From NCBI GenBank assembly GCA_963971405.1, contig OZ020486.1:36045419-36109418 (forward strand): DNA of 64,000 nt, given 5' to 3'. Position numbers and translations under genes: made by a program. Origin of the DNA: Psococerastis gibbosa. Lineage: Eukaryota > Arthropoda > Insecta > Psocodea > Psocidae. Below the pieces are notes generated by a model, which saw nothing but the letters and a program-made list of their open reading frames with translations, had not been told where the DNA came from and ran no database searches. Below, piece by piece: positions 46,903 through 57,319 of the stretch; the stretch's first letter is position 1; each line of letters starts with the position of its first letter.

Positions 46903-49900
46903 TCATCGCCCCATGTTGATCCAAAATATTCAAAACTGAACCTTCACTTTGACCATTGCAAACATCCTATGGTCTTCAGCAAGGTCAGCCTTACCTGTGA
47001 GTGCCCAGAACCACTTCGACGGATTGCTGATACCTGTATTTGCGTTGGTTGCATATACCTTGAAATTGAGGAGAAGTAAGTACACATAGTCTATATCTGT
47101 AGTAACTAGCCTAACAACCTAGGAGAATTCGAATGGAAATGGCCATTACAGTTCTGATTCTTAATATACAATGGATATAAGGTGTTTCTACAGTATACTG
47201 TACTGGTATAGGGTAGGTTAAATAAATAAAATATATAAACTGTAAAGCTTGTTGAAATCATTTTTATATAGGCTATTTTTGATAAATCCACTCCGGCTCC
47301 AAAAAGCCGCTCTTGCACGAGTTAGTGTTCGTTGTGCCTAAACCATGAAAACGTTCTACTATTTAATAATGTATAATAGGTATGTCACCGGTGCTTCTGC
47401 TGATGTTCCCCAGTTCATTGACGAAATCATTGAAGAGTTTGATGACGAGACTCAGGGCAACTCATTGGATGGCCAAGATAACGTAGATATTACGCCTATT
47501 GCCTCAAGTATGTTATTAACTGTATACATACGGTATATATTTAAAAATTCGAGAACGGTTTGAATAATTCAGACCAGTGTGCTAAGCAAAGTCCCAAAGA
47601 AGAAAATATACCTTTACTCACCACACATCTGTCGTCTATTCTACTAGTAGCACTTAGGAGCATCATTTGGGGTTCTTGGGAGGGGCGGTTGATCCTCCAA
47701 GCTTATAAAAAAACCATAAATACATTCCCTGTCGAGGGCAGTGTAGGCTACAAAGGCCCACATACAGTATCTAGGTTACTCAAAAGAAAATAATTAAAGA
47801 AGTGTGAAGTAACTGAATGAAATCTATTTTTAGAAAAAAATTTGATTGAAGTGGATTGTATTTAATTTTATAAAATTTATTAGAGTGAAAACGTTTAATA
47901 TAAAGTATGTTGAAAAGTAAAAAATTAGTAAAAATTTGCTTATAAAAGTTGCTGTTATTATTCAACCTAAATGCCTGTACGTGAAAAGTACACCTTGAAT
48001 CTTAAATATCGAATATCGACCGAAAGATATCGAACAATAGCCCCCTCCCACTCTCGACCGTTGTCGCATGTCCCATATTTCTTAAGAATCCACGTGTACC
48101 GTTCATGTTTATGTTGCTTTTGCTTTTGCTGTTTTCAGCACCTGGCGCTCCTCGGAAAAAGAAACACTTGAATGACATTAGGCATTATGAAAAGAACAAA
48201 ACATTGCATGCATTTAAAATTTTGAATCTAAAAAGGAGCAATGGGAAACAAAAAGGAGTCATACCTTTTCTGGAGAAACTTCATGGCTTCCGTAGAATGT
48301 TCCCGGAATCACATTCAAATGGAACAAATCAGGTATCACATTTGCAAAGGTTGGCATTTTAAGGCACCGTCTTATACAGTATGTACGCAATGTACAGTAC
48401 CATCAAATACATTTTCCATTACGTGGGATAGTGACGCTTCATCACTTGCCTAAGTTTTGTTTTAGAAGGACAAACCCGTAACTGGAACATCAGGGATGAA
48501 GTTATTGAAGGTTAAAGCTCAATCCTTGAGTGTCATTAGCAGTGCAGCCCAAGGTGACACTGAGGCTGGAATGGAGAAAAGCACTGGAAGTATTGAAAGC
48601 CATGGAGGTACAGGTTCGCTGGCCTTAGGAAGTGGAGACGGTAGTGCTGCAAGTGCTGCTTTTGTGGGTTTGTACTGGTAAAATTAGACGCATCTAATTA
48701 ATATCAGAATCTCGTGTGTATACTGTATTTGTACATTATCTTTTGAATTTGGTCATATTCCGCCTACTTTTCTAAGAAGCAGAAATTAGAAAGGATAAGT
48801 ATACTTAACTGAGCTCTGTATACATAAAAACAGAGCTCAATTCATATGATATTTTGTACCCCAACACTGCAATAAGAACAGTTAATGGAAAAAGGCATGG
48901 GTCCCTTATAACCGAGACTCGCTTACACTGAGACAAATATGCTTTGGCCATTATTATATTTTTAAGAGGTTCATTCTCCTTTAGATAATCCTGCCAACGG
49001 CCTTACCATGTTGATTCCATTAGAGCAGAGCATGTTTCAAACTGCGGCAACTTGGTAGTGTGCACAGCGTTGGCAGGGGAACATGGTGGGACATGATAAC
49101 GCGCTTAGGCAGTATAAGTCAAGTCCTGGTCACCTCCGATTTAATCGTGTGACTTTACTATGTTCCCCAAGTGGTTCGGGATCCACTATAATCAGGAGGT
49201 CCACCCTGTTAGTCAACTCCCCTTTCCTCGAGGTGAAAGAGTCTGCCCTTAGGGTGCCTCAAGTTAACAAACAGACTCACTCCCCCCGCCAGGCTGACAG
49301 GGTTGCTTAAAGCAGAAATGCTGAAAGCAGGCGTTAGAAACAACAACAACCTTTAGATAATCCTTGATTATTTTTTTTCCACAAAACTAAATAGTTTTTT
49401 GCGAAAGCAACCTGGCCCGTTTCGTTACACAATTTAACACCTAAAACATGCCTGAAGGTAGAAATCATCGATAGAAAAGTTTCGCAGAAATATTATTTTT
49501 TAGTCATTTTTCATTAAAATGAAGTTATTTTTATATTTTTACCCCTAGAAGCAAACTATCAAGGGGTAAGCGACACTACGCATTTTATCAACATTAAGAA
49601 CGACTAGAATATATGTGAATTTAAAAGAAATCGTTGGAGCCGTTTTTGAGAAATAATTTTTTTGACGTTTTTTTGGAGTTTTTTGAGAATAAAACCCCCC
49701 CAAATTGAGCCCAAAATAAAAAAAAATGGTCCCGAGGTATGATTTTTGTGAACCTACATGCCAAATTTCACTCAAATCCACCGAGTAGTTTGCCCGGAAA
49801 TCGACGAACAGACAGACCGACATACCGACCGACAGACAGACATTTCGTAAAAAACACTTTCTTGGGTTCCTGGGACCCCAAAACGTGTAAATCCGTTGAA

Positions 49901-52900
49901 ATCTCGGAATCGAAAATTTCGACCGTCACAAAGCATTCCTTATACTACGTATAAATTGGAAAGCAAAAATAAAAGAACTGAGTCAAAACCAAAATAACAA
50001 ATCAAACGGAATTCATCACACATCGCGACACGAAACATCAGATGCGCGGGACGCACGTGAGTTCCCGGTCTAACCCGCGTCATCGATCGATGCAGACTGG
50101 GGTAGGCCTCACGCCTTCAGCGCAGACACTCACTACACTACCCATCACAACACATAAATTCTATCCTCGTACCGTCAACTTATCCAACCAACTTAATGTC
50201 AGACACTGAATTTAGCCTAAAAAATCACAATAATGAAAAACACATAGCAGCAGATACTCTGAAAAACGTCAAACATACACACAAAAACGATAGCACTAAA
50301 TCTATAAAAAAAGAAACTAGCCCAAGATAACCTTACACTCACCAAGGCGGATAAAGGAAATTCTATTGTCATTTTACCTACCCAAGATTATGTTTCTAAA
50401 GTCTTAGACCTCATTTCTGATGAATCCACATTCGTAAAACTTAAAGTAGACCCCACAAACAAATTCCAAAAAGCAACCAAAAAAAGCCATTAAACAAAGC
50501 TCTAATACGATACCCCAAGATATAGCCTATAAATTTACCAACATGAACCCCGTAGCTCCCTAATTTTTTTGTCTGGTTAAACTTCATAAACCCAATCAAC
50601 CTATCCGCCCAGTAGTTTCGTATAATAGTGTCCCAGCCAGCAAAGTAGTTAGTTTTCTCAACAAACACACTCGCGAGCTATCAAACTTCACACCCCGCCA
50701 CAGCGTCAAAAACTCATTCGAGTTGGTTTCCCGCCTTATGCACCTTTCCTTATCCAGCAATGCCAAACTCGTCTCTTTCGATGTCAAAAATCTGTTTATT
50801 CCCGTACCCAAAATACGTAAATTAGTTGCCCAGTCACTCTATCACAATAATACCTCGAACAGCCTTATTTCTGAGACTCTCATTCTGTTAGACACATGCA
50901 CTCATCAAAACTATTTCCGTTTCGAATCCGACTACTACCAACAAAAAATAGGCCTACCTATGGGTTCTTCCCTTTCTCCCCTTCTTGCTGAAATTTTTTA
51001 TTGATAACTTCGAACACAAACTTCTACTCAATAAAAATCCCCTAGTTAAATGTATATCTTTCTGGACAAGGTATGTGGATGATATCTTCTGCATTTGGAC
51101 AGCAAGTAACCGACAACTAGACAATTTCTTAAGTTTTATCAACACAATTCACCCAAAAATCCAATTTACCATGGAAATAGAAGAAAACAACTCCCTGAAC
51201 TTCTTAGACCTCACCATCACCAAAAATAATAGTACCCTAGACTTCAAGATATTTCGTAAAGAAACCCATAGCGATAATATAATCCCTGTTGATTCTTCTC
51301 ACCCATTCCAGCACAAACACGCAGCATTCCATAGTATGATTTTTCGACTCCTTAACATCCCTATGAATGAAACCAACTATAATAATGAATTAAATACAAT
51401 AAAACAAATTGCCCAAAATAACAATTTCAATCTCAATCTAATAGACAGAATCCTACGACATCACAAAATCAAACACAACCTCAAACTAATTTACCCCCCA
51501 GGGAGCTTAAACCCGGTAACCAATAAATCATATTTTAGGATACAATACATAGAAAAAATCACAGAAAAAATAAGTAACCTCATTTCTTCTACAACAGACA
51601 AAACACCAGCCCCGTACAACCGCAACAATTTGGCCAATAAACTCATGAACTGCAAAACCAAACCAGAAAAGGAAAAAGGCAATGGAGTTCATCGTCTAAA
51701 TTGTAACGATTGTAACGCAATTTACATAGGCCAAACAGGCAGAAGCTTTAAAACTAGGGTCAGAGAACATATAACCGGTATAGGAGACACGAACACCAAC
51801 AGCACATTCGCGAAACACATTAACTCGGAAAATCACACATTCGATCCTCACAATTGGACAGCCCCACACAAAATAAAGAAAAGTTACACTTTAAATATTT
51901 TTGAAAATGTTGAAATCAAAAGAGCTTTATACAATAGGGAAATATTAACAAACGACAAAACATTCACACAATCATCCCCTCTAATAGATCTAGCTAGTAG
52001 GTTAGGAATAGGTAACCAGCCACGCTCCCTCCCACCCCCTCCTCCCCCCGCTCCCAGTCCTATATAAACCAAGGTTTCCTCCCCCTAGTCACATTTGCAT
52101 CTTCTCCTCGAGTTGAGCAAGTCTCAAATCGCAGATAAGGTGTAACTGAGCTAGTGGGTTTCCCTCTGTAGATGGCAGTTCTTGCCGAAAGCGCTCAGGA
52201 TTTTATACTAACACAAGTGGGTTTCTTAGACAAAGTTAATTTCTTAACGATTATTTGGGTTTTACTAATTCGGGTTGTTATAACAAGTTTTTCTAAAACT
52301 CCCAGTTTTTGTTATTTTTTGTTTATTCTAGACCCCAATTGGGATTGTCTGGCGTTTGATTCCCGATGTGCCATCCTCAAACGCTCCGGCTCAGATTTAA
52401 AATTTACATCGTATTTTATTTTGGATAAATAATGATTTATTACCTATATTAATAAATTAATTAAGGCGCAGGACAGAGCGCTAGAGGATGGTAAGCAGGG
52501 TGTTGCAGGGATTATGCATGAAATTAATAAACTATACTGTATTACTCAATTATCCTATATATGCGTTATCTAGTTATCGATCTAAATGTGTTATGCAGTA
52601 GGTATGCACATAGGCGTCTACTCATTTGAGGCAAGGCTGCTTTAATTTGAAGTGGCTATTCCACTTGTAGATGTTGCTTCAAATTTGATTTGAGATTTTC
52701 TGTTAGTTTTGTTTTAAGGAGACTATTATGTAGATACTTAACTTATCTATCATAAATTAAGTTATGGTAGCCGACGCCAAATGTGATTAAAAAGAGTCTG
52801 CTACCTACCATATTATAACTTAATTTATAATAGATAAGTTAAGTTCATCGGCTTCGATGGCCAGGTGGTAGTGTGCTTGTACTTGTGCGAGTCTCTACAC

Positions 52901-54648
52901 GCCATGCGATCGGAGACGTGTCGTAACTCGACACAAGTGCTGTCTATTAGGTAACTTAGAGAGGCGACTGAGGAGGTCAATCGGATATATTCATTGAATT
53001 GTTTGTATGCGATTAACCTTTATTTAAAAAAAAAAAAAAAAAATCCCTTTCGGCTATGGCCGATCAGGTGTAGGGAGATTCCGCAGACCCTGCTTTTCCT
53101 CTACGCTACCCAGAGGCGTAAAGTTTTAGAATGATGGCGGGGGCAAAACTAAGTAGACCTTATGACGTCATCAGGCAGGATTGAAGAAAAAATTGATAAT
53201 ATAATAGAAAAATTGTAGTTTTACGAATTTTTAAATAGTTGTAAAGTATAGCTGTAGATTTTACAAAGCTAAAAAAAGAATGCTTATATTCATATTGCTG
53301 CAAAGGGGACTATGAAGTAAGAACCACGTCTTACAATGCTCGAAGCGGGGGGGGGGGGGTAAAGCCAAAAGGAGCTGGGGGGGGGGCAAGTTGGACCGTG
53401 CCCCCCCCCCCCCGCCCGCCCAACTTTACGCCCCTGACGCTATGTGTAATAGAAAATAAAAAAAACTTCATTATTTTCCCGATCACAACATCAACACACA
53501 AAACACTCTTGTGTTCCAAACTATGACGACTATGAACTTTTACTTATTAAATTATTTTACTTTGACTGGACGTCATCTTGAAATCGTTAATTTGTCGTAA
53601 AAAGTGTAGATAACCATTATCGTAGATAATAATACGATCTTTCAGTCAGATTTTAATTCATTCCTCTGCGACCAATATTGACTGAGATATGAATTATATA
53701 AGTTTTCAATCGGCCGCCATCTTATAACTAAATAGCGGATCTAGCTGGTTAACGAACTCGATCAAGGCATTTGTATGATCAATTTTTGTGCCAAGTTTCA
53801 TCCAAATCGGGTAATATTTACGGAGTGTTTCCTAAAATCGATATACATATATATATATATACATACATATATATATAACATTTTGAACGGAGGGTGGTTT
53901 TAGGCTCAGGGGGTCATGATATGAAAAGTTGTGAAGAAATTTCCGAAAGTCGAACATTGGTCGCCATCTCAATAGGTAGATGAATCTCCCTAAAAGTATC
54001 CACACAATAGTCTCCTTAAAACAAAACAAACAAAAAATCTCAAATCAAATTTGAAGCAATGTGGACAAGTGGAATAGCCGCCAGAATCATTCGTCATTCC
54101 ATGCTGCAATGTACAGCATCCTTCTTGTTTTAAAATATAATTTAGGTTCCATTATAGAATCAAGTGTATATTTAATGTCACTTAAATTCTCACTTTCAGG
54201 TCCTGGAAAGTCAAATCTGTCTGCCTCTTCTCAAGGATCATTTTCAAAGGGAGTAACAATGATAGGAAGTGGCACCGCTAATGCTTTATCATCAAACATA
54301 GTTTCGGCAGGATCTGGTATAAATGCAGCAGCGGCCAATGCTATAGGTCAGCAGGGCATGGCCTCTGGAGCGGCAGTATCCACGGGCCAAGCAGCAAGTG
54401 CCGCAACTGCAGCAACTGGAAACGCTTCCTCCTCAGCAGCTGCTGAAGACTCACCAAGACAAAGCAAAACGGGAATGCTTACTTTAAGGAACAGCGATAA
54501 TAAAATACATTTTGCGTCTAGTTCTTCGGCTGGAAGTACGTCCCAAAATTATGATGACCTGAAAAATAAAGAAGCCAAGAGCGTCGACACCTCTTCATTC
54601 AATTTCAAGCCAAAAACATTTGATTTTGAAAGTGTTTTTAATAGATAG
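46903..54648 (+). CDS. Five-exon gene, Cys-rich then Ala/Ser/Gly-rich protein, unknown family (5' end incomplete)
   Basis: Exons read by eye: 46903-47075, 47380-47507, 48139-48332, 48466 to about 48667, and 54200-54648 (stop). The first four join with clean phases (2, 1, 0) at sites such as GAA|gtaagt, CAA|gtatgt and CAG|gtatca. The first exon holds a Cys cluster (TCECPEPLRR, then CICVGC). The second is acidic (FIDEIIEEFDDE). The third is basic (APRKKKHLND). The fourth and fifth are low-complexity Ala/Ser/Gly/Gln (for example GSGDGSAASAA) and end in KTFDFESVFNR. The last junction is the weak point: the fifth exon needs phase 1, which means a poor donor (TGG|gtttgt), an unseen small exon, or an error. 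A further upstream exon may be 46205-46264 (WMASIDFEQS), phase 0 to phase 0. No start codon was found. A poly-A signal AATAAA lies at 55289. Composition suggests a secreted or structural protein, but this is inference; I do not recognise the family. Confidence 0.6.
48988..49350 (+). repeat. SINE, family C
   Basis: Ends aacaacaacaac. Lies in the fourth intron of the Ala/Ser-rich gene. Confidence 0.7.
49500..49960 (+). repeat. Dispersed repeat with GACAGACAGAC stretch
   Basis: ccaaatttcactcaaatcca, then aaatcgacgaacagacagac. A related block is at 53780-53830 (caagtttcatccaaatcggg). It gives a false 92-codon minus frame. Confidence 0.5.
50000..52440 (+). mobile_element. Penelope-like retroelement with RT and GIY-YIG nuclease, broken
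   Basis: Coding remains run from about 50326 to 52067. The reverse transcriptase has the expected blocks: LTKADKGNSIVILP, VKLHKPNQPIRPVVSYN, LVSFDVKNLF, GLPMGSSLSPLLAEIF and the catalytic YVDD at 51072-51083. The C-terminal GIY-YIG nuclease of Penelope elements follows (NCNDCNAIYIGQTGRSFKTR near 51700-51760, with a Cys-x-x-Cys before it). Lesions: a frameshift in an A-run near 50480, a TAA at 50561 and a frameshift in a T-run near 50996, splitting the frame just after the LAEIF block. It is therefore not autonomous. The end of the protein is Pro-rich. Outer boundaries are not clear; 52070-52440 is probably its 3' region. It sits in the last intron of the Ala/Ser-rich gene, in the same direction. 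Confidence 0.9.
52848..53042 (+). repeat. tRNA-derived SINE, family A, best copy
   Basis: Starts cggcttcgatggccaggtgg (A-box-like) and ends in an A15 tail at about 53028-53042. It is inserted inside a fold-back MITE (52653-54082) within the last intron of the Ala/Ser-rich gene. Confidence 0.7.
53105..53440. mobile_element. Poly-G MITE (GGCGTAAAG ends)
   Basis: agaggcgtaaagttttagaa and caactttacgcccctgacgc are mirrored. Nested within the split MITE at 52653-54082. Confidence 0.5.
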
Positions 54649-55460
54649 CAGCTTAAGTCTTCAGATCATATTTAAGACAAGTATAGTCATATAGAAAAAA
54701 TTAGTCAATCTTATCTGATGCGTAGACACCCTATTATTTAGAAGAAAACCTTTTGTGTGATTGAAAAGTAAGCTTGTTTATGCAATCCAAAACCCAAGTT
54801 TCATTTTACAGCGAGCACTCACAATAGGGCTCCGATCTTTTACAAGAAGGAGAAAGAAAATATAAAAGCAAGTTAAGTTGAGATGTTTTTCCAGGAAGGA
54901 TATTATGTGGAAAGCAAGTCGACTTAAATGTATGACGGTGTAAAGGCAGGTAATGGTTTCAGCAAGGCAGGTAATGGTTTCAACAGGAAACGGAACACTT
55001 GTCAGACCGGAGATAGGTGCAGGATAGACAGGGCGAGGTCAGTAACCTTTAAACCTAGGTGGGGGGGGGGGAGGAGATCCTTTTGAAAATGTTAGAAAAG
55101 GAAAGATCCCTTGGCTTCTACGGTACGTTGCGGTAGGCGATTTACATTTGGTGCATGCAAGAATTTAAATAAGGCAAATTAGCTTATACAAACTGGAATG
55201 TGGAAATTTTACAATTTAAACAATTTTATTTCTACTAGATACAGTCGTTTTGTTTCTGAAAGTGGTTTCACTGCTAGTAATGTTTTTTAATAAAACGTAG
55301 TGTATTCAATTAAAATAATCTTAATTAAAATAAAATTGAACAGCGTCCTATAACAGAGCAAATGACCAACTTGAGAAGTTGACTTTACCTTAAATTTAGC
55401 TTTGCATTTGTATGCATCAATCATTGTGAAGCAGCCTCTGCAGTTTTCTCAAGCTAAAGT

Positions 55461-57317
55461 ATGGGGCTCAAGAGTGATAATAAGTTGTGAGTACTTAGCT
55501 ATACATTTACAATTAAATTCAGTATATCAATGTATCTTTTAAAATATATTGCCTAGTACAAAAGGAAGCTTTTTAATGGTCTTAATACCCACCCAATGTT
55601 TTCTTTGCAGAAGAAAATTTCTACTTCCATTTTTAGCCATTGCAATACTTGATCAGGTGACAGCACATCAACTGCTGGTATGTTTCAAAATTATTATTAT
55701 ATTTATTATATTAATAGTTCTTACTGTAATGTAAAATGATGAGGTTCACTCAAATACAGGGACGTAGATCGAACAAAGTTAAATGCCAAAGATTCCTACC
55801 ACAACAGTTTCCATGCAAAACTTTTTTAATTAGGTATTAAGAAAATGCTGAGCTTATTGGGCGCAAAAAGGGGTCGTAAGTAAAGTGTAGAACAACTTCC
55901 CCCCAAGTTCGGGAGCAAGTCAGCCTATAATCCAGCAACATCATTTTCAAAACAATATATAATGAGGTAGTGGCCAGGTCTAACCCAAAAAGTCTGAGAG
56001 GAGGGCCCGGGTGGGTTCAGTCAATAGTACAATACTCGTATGCAATTTAGTAAAATTATAGCCTATGTATTTTCATCACAGTCATGTTCTACCCTGCAAA
56101 TAAGGGGGTCTCCCTCGGGGAAATATTTTGATAAAATAGAGGCCTTCTTTCCAGATGTTTAGAACTTAAATATATCGGCATGTTAATGTTTCAGCACAGA
56201 GGAAAAAGTTGCAAATACTGCGCTTATTATGAGAAGACTGGCATAAGCCCTTATGAAGTATTATGGTGAGATTTTCGCTAAATTATCATACTATCTTGTG
56301 ACAAACAAGGGGAAAAATGTGCAGGTTCTTGAGATTTTTTAATTTGAACCCTCCACAAATGGCACCAACTGTATATTCATACCTAATGAAATGCAGCAGG
56401 CCCGTACCCAAAGGGGGGGGGCAAGGGGCCATGGCCTTCCTTAAATTGGATGAAAAATAATAAATAATGTAAGAGTTTCAGCTAAAACTACTAAAACACT
56501 ACGGATGTACCTATCATTTATAAAATATTTTGTTCTTACCCCCCTAATTAAATCCTGGGTACGGGCTTGAAATGCAGTGGTTGGAATTAAAAAAGTTACC
56601 CCATTGTACATACATTACGTACCGGCACATGTTTTACGAGGATATAAAGGTACGAATACCTTACACTCTAAACGTGCCTCAAGCGATTAGTTACCGTACA
56701 CACAAAGAATGAATTGCTGATAAGATAATAGCCGAAAATAGCCTGTTAATAAGCCCTAAGCCTATTTGATATAAAAGTCGAGGAGAATTCCACACCTTAT
56801 GCATGAACGCAAAGCGTAAGCACAAAAACATTATGAACTACGTTTAGACTACCAGCATTGCATGGTGGACGTCAGGCCCGTACCCAAGGGGGGGGGGGCA
56901 TGACCCCCCCAAAATTTGGTCGGATGGTCATTGTATTGACAGCCTCACAGGTGAATTACTACGGATGTACATATCATTTATATATAAAAAAATGGTCTTG
57001 GCCCCCCCCCCCAAAAAAAAAAAAATCCTGCGTACGGGCCTAGTGGACGTGCGGAATTATGAAGATGTGACAAAATTGGATTAAATTTAGTAAGATCAAA
57101 ATGACCTAAAATTGTAATATTATATATCAAATTATATGTTTTGTGTTACAGGATCGTTGCTTCTGAAGTCTCCACAATGCTAGATAATAAATCATTAATT
57201 CCTTTGATGATGAACCCCGAGGAATTGGAAAAAGCCGAAAGTGAATTTGACGCATATTGTATGAAATATTGTAATATTAACACTAGCAACGCTGTCTCTC
57301 AAGACACCGAGAAATAA
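55461..57317 (+). CDS. Small secreted Cys-containing protein, about 109 residues, four exons, unknown family
   Basis: Exons 55461-55486, 55611-55677, 56195-56265 and 57152-57317. All three junctions keep frame: TT|gtgagt to ttgcag|A, CTG|gtatgt to tttcag|CAC, and ATG|gtgaga to ttacag|G. The start ATG at 55461 gives MGLKSDNKL followed by a hydrophobic stretch RKFLLPFLAIAILDQVTA, which looks like a signal peptide. The mature part would begin near HQLLHRGKSC. It has four cysteines in two pairs: CKYC early and CMKYC near the C-terminus, with an acidic helix-like stretch NPEELEKAESEFDAYC between. The tail ends NAVSQDTEK. The stop overlaps an AATAAA at 57313. The gene lies about 800 bases downstream of the Ala/Ser-rich gene on the same strand. 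The spacing CxxC and CxxxC does not match saposin or any family I can name. A secreted peptide or small extracellular protein is inferred. Confidence 0.6.
56399..56569. mobile_element. Poly-G MITE (GGCCCGTACCCA ends), copy 1
   Basis: caggcccgtacccaaagg at the left and cctgggtacgggcttg at the right. It lies in the last intron of the secreted-protein gene. Confidence 0.6.
56873..57042. mobile_element. Poly-G MITE (GGCCCGTACCCA ends), copy 2
   Basis: caggcccgtacccaaggg and cctgcgtacgggcctag. Same intron as copy 1, 304 bases apart. Confidence 0.6.
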
Positions 57318-57319
57318 AA

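Larger units (their letters stand above)
52653..54082. mobile_element. MITE of the GGCTATTCCACTTG type split by insertions
   Basis: Left part 52653 to about 52846 and right part about 53995-54082 rejoin to the layout of the copy at 16551 (ggagactattatgtag vs. agtctccttaaaac). The gap holds a SINE (52848-53042), a poly-G MITE (53105-53440) and other repeat DNA with a caagtttcatccaaatcggg block. Confidence 0.6.

Noticed and set aside
49545-49823. 92-codon minus frame
   Set aside because: Lies in a dispersed repeat with a GACAGAC stretch.
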